Source: Kordiimonadaceae bacterium
GTDB lineage: Bacteria > Pseudomonadota > Alphaproteobacteria > Sphingomonadales > Emcibacteraceae
Assembly: GCA_018675425.1 (NCBI GenBank)
Contig: JABGYD010000026.1
Coordinates: 1-64,000, forward strand
Direction: 5' to 3'
DNA length: 64,000 bases
Shown: piece after piece, positions 48,969 to 59,530 of the stretch
How positions within the stretch are numbered: the first letter of the stretch is position 1
How the letters are laid out: every line of letters starts with the position of its first letter
Notes under the pieces: generated by a model
What the model saw: only the letters and a program-made list of their open reading frames with translations
Databases searched by the model: none
Told to the model about the DNA's origin: nothing
Position numbers and translations under genes: made by a program

Positions 48969-50339
48969 TTATTCGTCAGGCTGTCCTCGCTTTGGATCTA
49001 TGATATGGTATTTTGTTTGGCGTCCAGCAATATATTTAAAGTTTTCACCATCAAAAAAACCATCTTGCTCTAGTTTCATCTTCATGGGCTCCACACTCCA
49101 ACTGTCAGGGACATCTACAAGGGCAGTTAGTTCAATTGAATAGGCAGTATTTTGATGCATAGGGTAATCACCGTCTCCAGGGACACCCTCCTGCTTATCC
49201 CACATTCCTATTGTTGTACCTGCGCCATGACCATGGAACCCGATAGGGTGAGTATATATAATTGGTCCAATACCACTAGCGGTTGATTGCGCTCGTGTCA
49301 TCTTGAGAATTTCATTTCCTGTCCTTCCAACTAAAAAATTAGACGTTAGAATGTCCTGTAATTTATTGCCACCACTCAATGCAATTTTTAGAGCCTCAGG
49401 AACATTTCTTTCTCCGTCACGAAGAATGTATGCATTTTGCTGTGTATCAGTTTGTAAATTTAAATAGGAAATTCCAAAATCGATATGGACATGATCACCT
49501 TTATATAAAGTTAAAGGGTCTAAATTATTATCTTTTATATTTTTTTTTGATGCGTCGGAACGTTCTGTTTGAATACTTGGATGAAACCAAGTTTGAAGAC
49601 CTAAATCATTAACGCGCTGCCTGTACCACCACTCCAGATCATTGACAGTTGTAATTCCTGGGAAAATTATTTTACCACTAAAGCCCTGTTCAATTATTCC
49701 ATGAGCAATCTCCATTACACCATCATAAAGTTCCATTTCCATAGCTGTACGTGTTTCAAGCCATCCAACAGCAACTTTTTCAGCAGATACAATTCTCTTT
49801 CGAAGATGATCGGGAATGGCACGAACAAAATCACGTTGTTCAGAGTAGGTAAGCCCATCAGCGTGTGCCCAGTCATCAGAGTAATTAAGCCCTATTTTCT
49901 TTGGATCAAAATCATTTAGAATTTCAGCTATCCTGCGCCATTGGTTAGGTTCTTTATCGGGGTCCCAACTACTTTTGAACACATCGCCAACGTCATAGCG
50001 GGCTGCTGCCATGCGCTCTATGCCTTTTTCTGGGCCATGATCTAGAAATATAAGCACTGTGCGTCTACGCGCATTAAGCCAAGTCGCCGGCAGCATTGTC
50101 TTGAGGACTGGATCTTCGTTATATTCCCTAGAAATTATTACCCACGCATCAAGACCATCACGACGCATTAAGTTAGGAACAATTGTATCGAGCCTATGTT
50201 TAAGGACTTCATCCATAATAAGAGCCCGTTCATCTAAAGGCAGAACCATATCTTCAAGTATATTACTAACATTGGTTTCCTGAGAATGACTATTAAAAGA
50301 ACTCATAATAAAGATGATTGAAAAAAAATATTTTTTCAT
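48969..50339 (-). CDS. Secreted M24 family (Xaa-Pro aminopeptidase-like) peptidase
   Basis: Signal peptide; GDHVHIDFGISYLNLQTDTQQNAYIL; HPIGFHGHGAGTTIGMWD; AYSIELTALVDVP. Confidence 0.85.
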   Translation of the reverse strand: MKKYFFSIIFIMSSFNSHSQETNVSNILEDMVLPLDERALIMDEVLKHRLDTIVPNLMRRDGLDAWVIISREYNEDPVLKTMLPATWLNARRRTVLIFLDHGPEKGIERMAAARYDVGDVFKSSWDPDKEPNQWRRIAEILNDFDPKKIGLNYSDDWAHADGLTYSEQRDFVRAIPDHLRKRIVSAEKVAVGWLETRTAMEMELYDGVMEIAHGIIEQGFSGKIIFPGITTVNDLEWWYRQRVNDLGLQTWFHPSIQTERSDASKKNIKDNNLDPLTLYKGDHVHIDFGISYLNLQTDTQQNAYILRDGERNVPEALKIALSGGNKLQDILTSNFLVGRTGNEILKMTRAQSTASGIGPIIYTHPIGFHGHGAGTTIGMWDKQEGVPGDGDYPMHQNTAYSIELTALVDVPDSWSVEPMKMKLEQDGFFDGENFKYIAGRQTKYHIIDPKRGQPDE

Positions 50340-50493
50340 GATAAGCTTTTTCCTCTGATTACATTTATAGTTAATAATTAAACAGATATTACATTATTAA
50401 AAAAGGGTTTTTATAGAAAATAATAATACTATGGAGATAAATTTGTTTATAAACAAAATTATATTAAACTAATAACTAAATTTAAGGACTAAA

Positions 50494-51510
50494 ATGAAAG
50501 CTATAGGATCCTATAAAGCACTAGAAGTTAATGAAACAGACGCATTCTTAGATGTTGTAGTTGATAAACCCAAGGCAACAGGCCGCAATATACTAGTAGA
50601 GGTGAAAGCAATATCAGTAAATCCAGTTGATACTAAAATTCGCAAGCGCCCACATCCTGATGAAACTTTGAGAATACTAGGGTGGGATGCTGCCGGGACT
50701 GTTAAGGAGGTGGGTGAGGATGTTACTTTATTTGAAGTCGGCGATGATGTTTATTACGCAGGGTGTATAACAAAACCAGGTTCAAATGCAGAATATCAGT
50801 TAGTAGATGAACGAATTGCTGCATTGAAACCAACTTCAATAAATTTTGGTGAAAGTGCTGCTCTGCCACTAACAACAATTACTGCATGGGAAGCCCTGTT
50901 TGAACGGTTAGGTATATCAAAAAAGGGTAATGATGCGGGTAAAACTATCTTAATGATTGGTGGCGCAGGCGGTGTAGGCTCTATTGCTATTCAGTTGGCG
51001 GGTCAAATTGCTAACCTTAAAATTATAACTACTGCCTCACGCAAGGAAAGTGCGGACTGGTGCATTGCAAGAGGTGCAGATCATGTCATAAACCATTATG
51101 ATGATATACCCGAGCAACTTGATATGCTGGGGCACGCTCAGGTTGACTATGTATTATGCCTAACAAACATTTCTGGCTATTGGAAAACCATAACCGATGT
51201 TATTAAGCCTCAAGGTAAAATTTGTACAATTGTTGATTTTTTCGAAGATGCTAACTTCGATCTATTAAAACTTAAAAGTGCATCTTTTTCTTTTGAATTT
51301 ATGTTCACGCGATCAATGCATCAGACTGAAGATATGGCAGAAATTAATTTTCTTCTTTCCAAAGCGGCCGCCATGATTGATAGCGGTGAACTTATTACAA
51401 CAGTTAATAAAATTGTCAGCCCCATTAATGCAGATAACCTTCGTAAGGTACACACAGACATCGAAGAGGGGCAGGCCATTGGAAAGTATGTGCTTGAAGG
51501 ATGGACTTAA
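50494..51510 (+). CDS. Zinc-binding alcohol dehydrogenase/quinone oxidoreductase (MDR family)
   Basis: VKAISVNPVDTKIRKR; LGWDAAGTVKEVGEDVTLFEVGDDVYYAG; LMIGGAGGVGSIAIQLA. Confidence 0.9.
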   Translation: MKAIGSYKALEVNETDAFLDVVVDKPKATGRNILVEVKAISVNPVDTKIRKRPHPDETLRILGWDAAGTVKEVGEDVTLFEVGDDVYYAGCITKPGSNAEYQLVDERIAALKPTSINFGESAALPLTTITAWEALFERLGISKKGNDAGKTILMIGGAGGVGSIAIQLAGQIANLKIITTASRKESADWCIARGADHVINHYDDIPEQLDMLGHAQVDYVLCLTNISGYWKTITDVIKPQGKICTIVDFFEDANFDLLKLKSASFSFEFMFTRSMHQTEDMAEINFLLSKAAAMIDSGELITTVNKIVSPINADNLRKVHTDIEEGQAIGKYVLEGWT

Positions 51511-51605
51511 CTATATGGTTTCCTTAATTCTTCATTATTTAATCAATAATTCAGTTTGAACACCCCAGTATTACCGTGTAGTCTTTCAAGTAAAGGGGAC
51601 AGTTT

Positions 51606-52991
51606 ATTTCAGAAAAATTACATAAAGTTCCAAGTTTTTGGCATGCAGTATTATGTTTTATAGGTATCTTGGTAATTATCATTGTTGGGGTAGTCGGTTA
51701 CAATTTAAGTATACATGTCCTTCTGCTACTTAGTATAATATGGGTCAGTCTACACACGCGAATACTAAATTATAAGTTTTCCGAAATTAAAAAAATGATG
51801 TCAGATGGTATTTCTAATGCTCTCGCGGCAGTATATGTTTTTATATTGATAGGTGTAGTAGTAGCCAGCTTTATTGAAAGTGGGACAATTGCGGCTATTG
51901 TTTATTATGGTTTAGATTTAATCCATCCAACTGTTTTCCTACCAATGGGCCTCATTCTTTGTAGTTTCATGTCTGTATGTGTTGGCTCAATGCTTGGGAC
52001 CGTTGCAACTGTGGGCGTTATTCTTATTGGTATTGGTGCTGCGATGGGTGTTCCGCTTCCTATTGTAGCGGGAATGGTGATCGCTGGTGCTAGTTTTGGC
52101 GATAAAATGTCACCTATCTCTGATACAACAAATTTAGCCGCACTTGCGACTGGCACCGATCTTTATACCCACATTAAATCAATGCTCTACACAACAATAC
52201 CTACCTATTTTATTTGTTTAATCATCTTCACGTTCATTGGCCTAGAATATGCCGACCAGACCCTTTCAACCGAAGGTATATTAAATTTTAAAACGGCAAT
52301 CGATGATCACTTTATTATTAGTTTTTGGGGGTTTATTCCAATTATTGTACTTTTTACCCTAAGCTTTAAAAGGGTAGCAGCTGAACCGTCGATGATTGTG
52401 GCCTCAGGAATAGCAGTTATCATAGCAGTATTACAGCAAAATCATGACATTGTTTCCATACTTGGTAGCCTTCAAAATGGATACTTTGCAGAAACTGGTA
52501 ATCAAGACCTTAATCAACTACTAAATCGAGGTGGAATACTAGGAATGATGCCTACACTTGCTATTGCCCTCTTTGCTATGGCACTGGGAGGTTTGCTAGA
52601 TAAGGCAGGATACCTCCATTCAATGCTTTACGGCATTCTTAACCACTTAAAGGGGCTGGTACAATTGTTAGCAGCCACAATGCTAACAGGCTTTGTATCT
52701 AGTATAGCAACAGGACAATCGTTCATTTCAATTGTATTAACTGCACAGCTATTTAAAAAAAAATATGAAGATATGGGCCTTAAACGTAGAATGTTGTCAC
52801 GAACTATTGAAGAAAGTACAACTTTAATTACCCCCTTAATGCCATGGTCACTTGGGGGCGCATTTTATTCAGGGGCAATGGGTGTTAGCGTTTTTGAGTA
52901 TGCACCATGGGCATTTTTAAATTATTTGAACTTTATAGTGGCGCTTATAATGGCTAGCCTTGGTATTGCAATTTTCAAAACTAATAATTAA
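51606..52991 (+). CDS. Na+/H+ antiporter, NhaC family; probable ATT start
   Basis: GASFGDKMSPISDTTNLAALATGTDLYTHI NhaC signature. Frame stays open upstream of the tracked TTG 51669 to 51594; ATT at 51606 follows AAAGGGGAC. Confidence 0.85.
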   Translation: MSEKLHKVPSFWHAVLCFIGILVIIIVGVVGYNLSIHVLLLLSIIWVSLHTRILNYKFSEIKKMMSDGISNALAAVYVFILIGVVVASFIESGTIAAIVYYGLDLIHPTVFLPMGLILCSFMSVCVGSMLGTVATVGVILIGIGAAMGVPLPIVAGMVIAGASFGDKMSPISDTTNLAALATGTDLYTHIKSMLYTTIPTYFICLIIFTFIGLEYADQTLSTEGILNFKTAIDDHFIISFWGFIPIIVLFTLSFKRVAAEPSMIVASGIAVIIAVLQQNHDIVSILGSLQNGYFAETGNQDLNQLLNRGGILGMMPTLAIALFAMALGGLLDKAGYLHSMLYGILNHLKGLVQLLAATMLTGFVSSIATGQSFISIVLTAQLFKKKYEDMGLKRRMLSRTIEESTTLITPLMPWSLGGAFYSGAMGVSVFEYAPWAFLNYLNFIVALIMASLGIAIFKTNN

Positions 52992-53007
52992 ACTCTCATC
53001 AATAACA

Positions 53008-53634
53008 TTAGGAAATATTCATAAGCTTATGTGTTTGAAGACTTATTTTCCATTGAGGGTTAGCAAGGCAATACTCAATTACACTTCTCATATGATCAGT
53101 TCCTGCTTCATCTTTTGGCTGGATAAAATAATGGGTGAAATTAAGATCCTTGACCATATCTGGACTAATCAAGTCTTGAGGATAAACAATCTTTAACTCG
53201 TCACCAGTTAACTGCTTAAGGTCATTTATAACTTTGGGACTAACACAGACCCAATCTAGTTCATCAGGCGCTAGTAGCGTACCGTTAGTTTCAACAGCAA
53301 CTTTAAAACCTTTTGCTTGAAAAGCCTTTATAAGTTTAACGTCAAGTTGGAGAAGTGGCTCACCACCAGTACATACAATGAAGGGCTTTCCACCTCCTGG
53401 CCAAAGACTTTCTGCTTTTGAGGCAAGCTCTTGAGGAGTTTTAAACTTTCCACCATTTTGACCATTTGTACCATTAAAGTCCGTATCACAAAAGTTACAC
53501 TTTGCTTTATCACGGTCTTTTTCTAACCCTGACCATAAATTACATCCTGTAAATCGGCAAAAGACAGCAGGCCTGCCTGCCTGTGCACCTTCACCTTGCA
53601 AGGTGTAAAACAATTCTTTAACAAAATAGGTCAT
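53008..53634 (-). CDS. queE: 7-carboxy-7-deazaguanine synthase
   Basis: [32 protein letters not shown]...[29 protein letters not shown]. Confidence 0.94.
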   Translation of the reverse strand: MTYFVKELFYTLQGEGAQAGRPAVFCRFTGCNLWSGLEKDRDKAKCNFCDTDFNGTNGQNGGKFKTPQELASKAESLWPGGGKPFIVCTGGEPLLQLDVKLIKAFQAKGFKVAVETNGTLLAPDELDWVCVSPKVINDLKQLTGDELKIVYPQDLISPDMVKDLNFTHYFIQPKDEAGTDHMRSVIEYCLANPQWKISLQTHKLMNIS

Positions 53635-54320
53635 GATTGATATTTAATTGGGTCAACAGCCCCAATACCCGCAAAACCATTGAGTCTAATAAAGCAACTA
53701 TCACATTGGCCACAAGCTAAATGATTTTGACCTGGATCATAACAGCTGGTGGTTATCGAATAATCAACCCCAAGGCTCATACCCTTCTTTATTATTTCTG
53801 TTTTTGTCATATCCATAAGGGGGGTATTAATTTTAACTTTATTATTCCCCTCAACTCCAATTTTAGTAGCAAGGTGTGCCATTTTTTGGAAAGCATCAAT
53901 ATATTCTGGCCTACAATCGGGATAACCACTGTAATCAAGTGAATTAACTCCAATAAAGATATCATTACTATTTAGAGTTTCTGCAAATGCAAGTGCAAAC
54001 GAAAGAAATATAGTGTTTCTAGCTGGCACATAAGTTACTGGAATTTCATGGTCCATATCAATTGAAGAACGGCCTTTTGGAACCTCTACATTACTTGTAA
54101 GTGCTGAACCACCGAATGCCCTTAAATCAATATCAATAATAACATGGCGTTTGATGTTAAGGGCCTTAGCCACAGCTTCAGCAGCTTCAAATTCGTGGTT
54201 ATCTCTCTGCCCATAACGAAAACTTAAGCCATACACATCGAAACCTATATTCTGAGCTATGGCAACACAAGTTGCACTATCAAGACCTCCACTTAAAAGG
54301 ACTACGGCTTTTTTGGTCAT
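53631..54320 (-). CDS. queC: 7-cyano-7-deazaguanine synthase
   Basis: [69 protein letters not shown]. Confidence 0.95.
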   Translation of the reverse strand: MTKKAVVLLSGGLDSATCVAIAQNIGFDVYGLSFRYGQRDNHEFEAAEAVAKALNIKRHVIIDIDLRAFGGSALTSNVEVPKGRSSIDMDHEIPVTYVPARNTIFLSFALAFAETLNSNDIFIGVNSLDYSGYPDCRPEYIDAFQKMAHLATKIGVEGNNKVKINTPLMDMTKTEIIKKGMSLGVDYSITTSCYDPGQNHLACGQCDSCFIRLNGFAGIGAVDPIKYQS

Positions 54321-54428
54321 ATCTATTCCTCATTTATGCATCAAATAAAGCAAAATATGGTTAAATACCATGACTATTTTACAATGGCGCTATATAATGT
54401 CGAAATATTAATTGTACTGGATACATAA

Positions 54429-54986
54429 ATGCCCCTTTCAAAGTCACAGCCGCGTAAACTTATTCATACTAGGTCAATTAAACTAAAGGGATTTAATCGT
54501 GATGACGGATTATGGGATATTGAAGCCCATATGACTGATATCAAAAGCTATGATGTTGAAAATAAATGGCGAAATGGTATTGCTGCTGGAGATCCAATTC
54601 ATGAAATGTGGATAAGGTTAACTGTCGATGATAACTTTCTTATTAGCGCTGTTGAGGCTGTAACAGATAATAGTCCTTTTGAAATGTGTCCAATAATTAC
54701 TAAATCTTATCAGGAATTGGTAGGTATTCGGATCGGAAGAGGGTGGCGAAGGGCTATTAATGAAAAAGTTAAAGGAAGAAAAGGATGTACTCATATAACC
54801 GAACTCCTTCAGCCTTTAGCAACAGTATCCTTTCAAACTCTTATGGGGAATATACAAAATAAAATTAACAAAAATAATGAACAGGGCCGGTTTTTAAAAC
54901 CTATGGTTTTAAACAGTTGCCACGCTTGGGCAGACGATAGTGAAATAGTTAAAGCTCACCTTCCAGATCATTATAAAGGTGCTTAA
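54429..54986 (+). CDS. DUF2889 domain-containing protein
   Basis: HTRSIKLKGFNRDDGLWDIEAHMTDIKSYD...GDPIHEMWIRLTVDDNFLISAVEAVTDNSPFEMCP; GRGWRRAINEKVKGRKGCTHITELLQPLATVSFQTL. Confidence 0.8.
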   Translation: MPLSKSQPRKLIHTRSIKLKGFNRDDGLWDIEAHMTDIKSYDVENKWRNGIAAGDPIHEMWIRLTVDDNFLISAVEAVTDNSPFEMCPIITKSYQELVGIRIGRGWRRAINEKVKGRKGCTHITELLQPLATVSFQTLMGNIQNKINKNNEQGRFLKPMVLNSCHAWADDSEIVKAHLPDHYKGA

Positions 54987-55020
54987 TTCTTTCCAGATTA
55001 TTATAATGGGGCTTAATTCT
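54961..55020. repeat. Tandem imperfect 30-bp direct repeat (2 copies, 27/30 identical)
   Basis: TTCCAGATCATTATAAAGGTGCTTAATTCT then TTCCAGATTATTATAATGGGGCTTAATTCT. Confidence 0.9.
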
Positions 55021-55264
55021 TTTTTATTAGGGTTTTTAAAGAATATAATCCAATAAGTGCCCACATCGTATTTAAAAAAACAAGCGATATTGTTCCATAA
55101 TAATAGGTATTAATAACAAGGCAAAGACTACCAAATATGTTGAGGTTTTGATAAAATATTGTTTTAGCGGAAACTTTACCCTTCGATACAAGTAAATACG
55201 CAATTAATAGTGTGGCCGCTCCAACCCACCCAACTAAATCCATTAATAGTTTTTGATCGTTCAT
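55013..55264 (-). CDS. Small membrane protein (CBU_0592-like)
   Basis: 83 aa, three hydrophobic segments: LVGWVGAATLLIAYLLVSKGKVSAKTIFYQNLNIFGSLCLVINTYYYG. Confidence 0.65.
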   Translation of the reverse strand: MNDQKLLMDLVGWVGAATLLIAYLLVSKGKVSAKTIFYQNLNIFGSLCLVINTYYYGTISLVFLNTMWALIGLYSLKTLIKKN

Positions 55265-55418
55265 CTGTTGGTTCCTTTTTCAATGGGACTTGAAGTCGCT
55301 CATTTCATAACTTATATTCTTCTATATAATAAAAGTTCCAAAAAAAAATCAAATCAATAATTTTATTACTTCGACAAATAATAGAATTTTATAATTTACA
55401 TATAATTACAGGTATACT

Positions 55419-56915
55419 ATGGCTGAAATTCAAGATATTTTCATTATTGGTGGGGGGATTAATGGCACTGGAATTGCTGCCGATGCAGCGGGTAGGGGGC
55501 TATCTGTTATTCTCTGTGAACAAAATGACCTAAGTAGCGGTACTTCATCGGCAAGTACTAAACTTGTACATGGTGGTCTCCGCTATCTCGAACACTATAA
55601 ATTTAAGCTGGTACGCAAAGCCCTACGAGAACGGGAAATATTACTTAAAAAAGCACCCCATATAATAAAACCCATTCGCTTTCTATTACCCCATAACGGC
55701 ATGCGCCCAGAATGGTTCGTTAGGCTGGGGCTTTTTATCTATGATCACTTAGGGGGCAGAAAAATTTTACCTCCAACTAAAACTAGATCTTTAAAAAAGG
55801 GAATATATGCCGGTATATTAGAAAAAACCTACCATAAGGCATTCGAATATTCTGATTGCTGGGTAGATGATTCAAGGCTAGTAATTTTAAATGCCTGTTC
55901 AGCAAGAGATAGTGGTGCTGAAATTCTTCCTAAACACAAATGTATCAGCGCCATACGCAAAAATGGTTCTTGGGAGATAATTCTTAAAAATAGGTCAAGC
56001 GGTGAAAACCGGACATTAAAAGCTAAAGTTCTTATAAATGCGGCTGGCCCGTGGCTCGATAAGGTTATTTCAAATGTACTAGATCAACATAAACCATCTT
56101 TAGTTCGGTTGGTAAAGGGTAGCCATATAATTGTTAATAAACTTTATAATCATGACCGTTCATACGTTTTTCAGGGAAACAAAGGTCGCATTATTTTTGC
56201 TATACCTTATCAAGAGAACTTTACACTTATTGGAACCACAGATCAGGATTTTAAGGGTGATTTATCAAATGTCCACATTGATAATAGTGAAGTTGAATAT
56301 TTGTGTAATGTATCTAATGAGTACTTTAAGAATAAAATTTCCACTAAAGATGTTATAGGGCAATATGCAGGAGTTCGTCCTCTTTATGATGATGGCGCGA
56401 GTACTGCACAGGAGGCTACACGAGATTTTGTACTCAAGTATGATAAAGATAATTTATTTCTTAATATTATAGGTGGCAAAATAACTACTTATAGAGTGCT
56501 AGCTGAAAAAACTCTTAACCATTTAACTGACATTTTTCCAAAAATGAAAAATAATTGGACTGTAGATAGCACTTTGCCAGGTGGCAACTTTAGTTTTGAT
56601 GATTTTGATTTTAATTTAAATAAACTAAGCCATGATTATCCATTTATTAATGAGTCATTATTACGCAGATACTTTGAAAATTATGGCACTCTTTCGTGGG
56701 TCTTACTTAATAATATAAATTCAATAGGTGATTTAGGGAAAGACTTTGGGCACGGGCTATATGAAAAGGAAGTTGAATATTTATTTATTAATGAATGGGC
56801 TAAATGTGCGGAAGACATTTTATGGCGCCGCACTAAGCTTGGTCTTCACATGAATACTCAACAAATCGAAAATATTGATGGTTGGTTCACTGAAAAAAAT
56901 GGAGTTTTAAATTAA
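55419..56915 (+). CDS. glpD: Glycerol-3-phosphate dehydrogenase
   Basis: IFIIGGGINGTGIAADAAGRGLSVILCEQNDLSSGTSSASTKLVHGGLRYLEHYKFKLVRKAL; VRPLYDDG; IIGGKITTYRVLAE. Confidence 0.95.
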   Translation: MAEIQDIFIIGGGINGTGIAADAAGRGLSVILCEQNDLSSGTSSASTKLVHGGLRYLEHYKFKLVRKALREREILLKKAPHIIKPIRFLLPHNGMRPEWFVRLGLFIYDHLGGRKILPPTKTRSLKKGIYAGILEKTYHKAFEYSDCWVDDSRLVILNACSARDSGAEILPKHKCISAIRKNGSWEIILKNRSSGENRTLKAKVLINAAGPWLDKVISNVLDQHKPSLVRLVKGSHIIVNKLYNHDRSYVFQGNKGRIIFAIPYQENFTLIGTTDQDFKGDLSNVHIDNSEVEYLCNVSNEYFKNKISTKDVIGQYAGVRPLYDDGASTAQEATRDFVLKYDKDNLFLNIIGGKITTYRVLAEKTLNHLTDIFPKMKNNWTVDSTLPGGNFSFDDFDFNLNKLSHDYPFINESLLRRYFENYGTLSWVLLNNINSIGDLGKDFGHGLYEKEVEYLFINEWAKCAEDILWRRTKLGLHMNTQQIENIDGWFTEKNGVLN

Positions 56916-56920
56916 TAATT

Positions 56921-58402
56921 TTATTTATTTGTTAATGTTCGATTAACGGCATTTTCCCAACCTAAGCATAAATTTTTGCGAGTAGCCAAATCCATATTTG
57001 GTTTAAATTGACGCTCTAGCGACCAAGTTTTAGAAAATTCATCTTTATTTGGATAAATACCAGCCTCCATACCTGCAAGCCACGCAGCACCCAAAGCTGT
57101 AGTTTCTGTTATCACAGGCCTATCAATGGGGGCATCCATTAAATCACTTAAAAATTGCATGGTCCAGTTAGAAGAAGACATCCCTCCATCAACACGAAGA
57201 GTTGCTTTTAACAAACTTGGCATATCCTGCTTCATCGCATTAATTAAATCAAGGGTTTGATACCCAACACTTTCAAGCGCGGCTCTAGTTATTTCAGGAG
57301 CGCCACTATTCCTAGTTAAACCAAAAAGTGCGCCCCTGCAATCCGGATCCCAATACGGGGAACCAAGGCCAGTAAATGCTGGAACTAGATAAAGTTTGTT
57401 AGCCTCATCAGCTAACTCAGCCAGATTGTCTGTCTCGTTAGCATGTTTTATAATACCAAGTCCATCTCGCAGCCATTGCACCGCTGCCCCAGCGATAAAA
57501 ATTGAACCCTCAAGAGCATAAGTAGTTTTCCCCTTTAATCGGTAGGCTACTGTGCTTAAAAGACGGTTTTTGGAACATACAAGTTCTTCGCCTGTATTTA
57601 AAAGAGCAAAACAACCAGTTCCATATGTTGATTTAATCATCCCTGGTACAAAACAAGCCTGACCAAGACCTGCAGCCTGTTGATCCCCAGCAACACCGAG
57701 TATGGGTATAGTACCTCCTAAAAGGGTTGTTACGCCGAAGTTGGCAGCACAATCCATAACTTCTGGAAGCATATCCATAGGGATATCAAAAAGGGCACAT
57801 AACTCTGCATCCCAACACCCTTTTTTTATATTATAAAGCATAGTCCTTGAGGCATTGGTTGCATCCGTTTTATGAGATTTCCCCTCTGTTAATTTCCATA
57901 TAAGGTAAGTGTCAACCGTACCAAACAGTAGTTCACCTTTTTTAGCACGCTCACGAGCTCCATCAACATTTTCAAGCATCCAGCGTAATTTACTTGCTGA
58001 AAAATATGGATCAACCAAGAGACCAGTTTTTTCTTTTATTTCCACTTCATGACCGTTTGATTTTAATTTATCACAAAATTCTGAGGTTCTTCGATCCTGC
58101 CAAACTATAGCGTTATATATCGGATCTCCACTTATTTTATCCCAAACCAAAGTCGTTTCTCGTTGATTTGTAATTCCAATTGAAACAACATCTTCTGATT
58201 TTATAGATGCCTTCCTGAGGACGTCTTTACATGTTGCGATTGTTGTAGACCAAATATCATCGCCGGAATGCTCTACCCACCCAGATTTTGGATAAATTTG
58301 GTCAAATTCAATTTGTGATTTAAGGTGTAGATTCATTTTTGCGTCAAATAAAATGGCGCGGCTTGAGGTAGTCCCTTGATCTATCGACAAAATATATTTC
58401 AT
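56921..58402 (-). CDS. glpK: Glycerol kinase
   Basis: [74 protein letters not shown]. Confidence 0.96.
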   Translation of the reverse strand: MKYILSIDQGTTSSRAILFDAKMNLHLKSQIEFDQIYPKSGWVEHSGDDIWSTTIATCKDVLRKASIKSEDVVSIGITNQRETTLVWDKISGDPIYNAIVWQDRRTSEFCDKLKSNGHEVEIKEKTGLLVDPYFSASKLRWMLENVDGARERAKKGELLFGTVDTYLIWKLTEGKSHKTDATNASRTMLYNIKKGCWDAELCALFDIPMDMLPEVMDCAANFGVTTLLGGTIPILGVAGDQQAAGLGQACFVPGMIKSTYGTGCFALLNTGEELVCSKNRLLSTVAYRLKGKTTYALEGSIFIAGAAVQWLRDGLGIIKHANETDNLAELADEANKLYLVPAFTGLGSPYWDPDCRGALFGLTRNSGAPEITRAALESVGYQTLDLINAMKQDMPSLLKATLRVDGGMSSSNWTMQFLSDLMDAPIDRPVITETTALGAAWLAGMEAGIYPNKDEFSKTWSLERQFKPNMDLATRKNLCLGWENAVNRTLTNK

Positions 58403-58515
58403 TGTTTATCATTAAGTTAAAATACCAGTTCAAGCAATAAATTATTTAAACAAAAATAACAATATTAGACTAGTTTAATAATATCTGATTTTGGATATAA
58501 AAAGGACACCAAGTA

Positions 58516-59526
58516 ATGTTAAAATATTTTAATATTTTTATTATTTATACCCTATCTACACTAACTACTTTTGCCACTGATAAAATCATCATTGCTCACC
58601 GTGGTGCAAGTGGTTATCTGCCAGAGCATACAATCGCGGCCAAAGCTATGGCTTATGCAATGGGAGTTGATTACATTGAACAAGACGTTGTGATGTCTAA
58701 AGACAATCACTTAATCGTTCTTCATGATCATTATTTAGATAGAGTAACAGATGTGCAGACTAAGTTTCCTGATAGAATTCGGGAAGATGGCCGCTATTAT
58801 GTAATTGATTTTACGCTCAGTGAAATTAAAAGTCTGAATGTAACAGAGCGTTATTATTTTGATGAAAAAGGGACAAAAAATGCTGTTTTTAAAGATAGGT
58901 TTCCACTTTTCCAGTCTTACTTTAAAATCCATACGCTTGAAGAAGAAATTGAGTTAATCCAGGGTTTAAATAAGTCTACTGGAGGGGATGTAGGTATTTA
59001 TACTGAAGCTAAAAACCCAAGCTTTCATCTTTCTGAAGGAAAGGACCTCAGCAAAGCTATTCTGGAAACCTTTAAAAGATATGGGTACGAGGATCAGAGA
59101 AGTAAAGCCTTTTATCAAACTTTTGAAATTGATGAATTGAAACGTGTGTATAATAAAATCCTACCTATACTAAATATTGATGTTAAATTAATTCAGTTAA
59201 TGGGTAAGAGTGATTACTATAAAAAAGTGACAACAATTGAAGGGCTTAAAGACCTATCATTATACGCTTATGGTATAGGGCCAAGTTTAAATATGATTAT
59301 CCCTAATAATTCAAAAGATAGTATACTTGGATTGTCCAGCCTAGTTGAGGATGCCCATAGTGTAGGGATGAAAGTACACCCGTATACATTTAGGCAAGAG
59401 AGCCCATTAGCACTAACCTATGCGACGAATTACGAAAACCTACTTGATATATATTTCAATCATGTGGGAGTGGATGGAGTATTTACTGATTTTCCTGACC
59501 TGACAGTAAAATTTCTGATGAGATAA
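58516..59526 (+). CDS. glpQ: Periplasmic glycerophosphodiester phosphodiesterase
   Basis: Signal peptide; IIAHRGASGYLPEHTIAAKAMAYAMGVDYIEQDVVMSKDNHLIVLHDHYLDRVTDV. Confidence 0.93.
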   Translation: MLKYFNIFIIYTLSTLTTFATDKIIIAHRGASGYLPEHTIAAKAMAYAMGVDYIEQDVVMSKDNHLIVLHDHYLDRVTDVQTKFPDRIREDGRYYVIDFTLSEIKSLNVTERYYFDEKGTKNAVFKDRFPLFQSYFKIHTLEEEIELIQGLNKSTGGDVGIYTEAKNPSFHLSEGKDLSKAILETFKRYGYEDQRSKAFYQTFEIDELKRVYNKILPILNIDVKLIQLMGKSDYYKKVTTIEGLKDLSLYAYGIGPSLNMIIPNNSKDSILGLSSLVEDAHSVGMKVHPYTFRQESPLALTYATNYENLLDIYFNHVGVDGVFTDFPDLTVKFLMR

Positions 59527-59530
59527 TATT

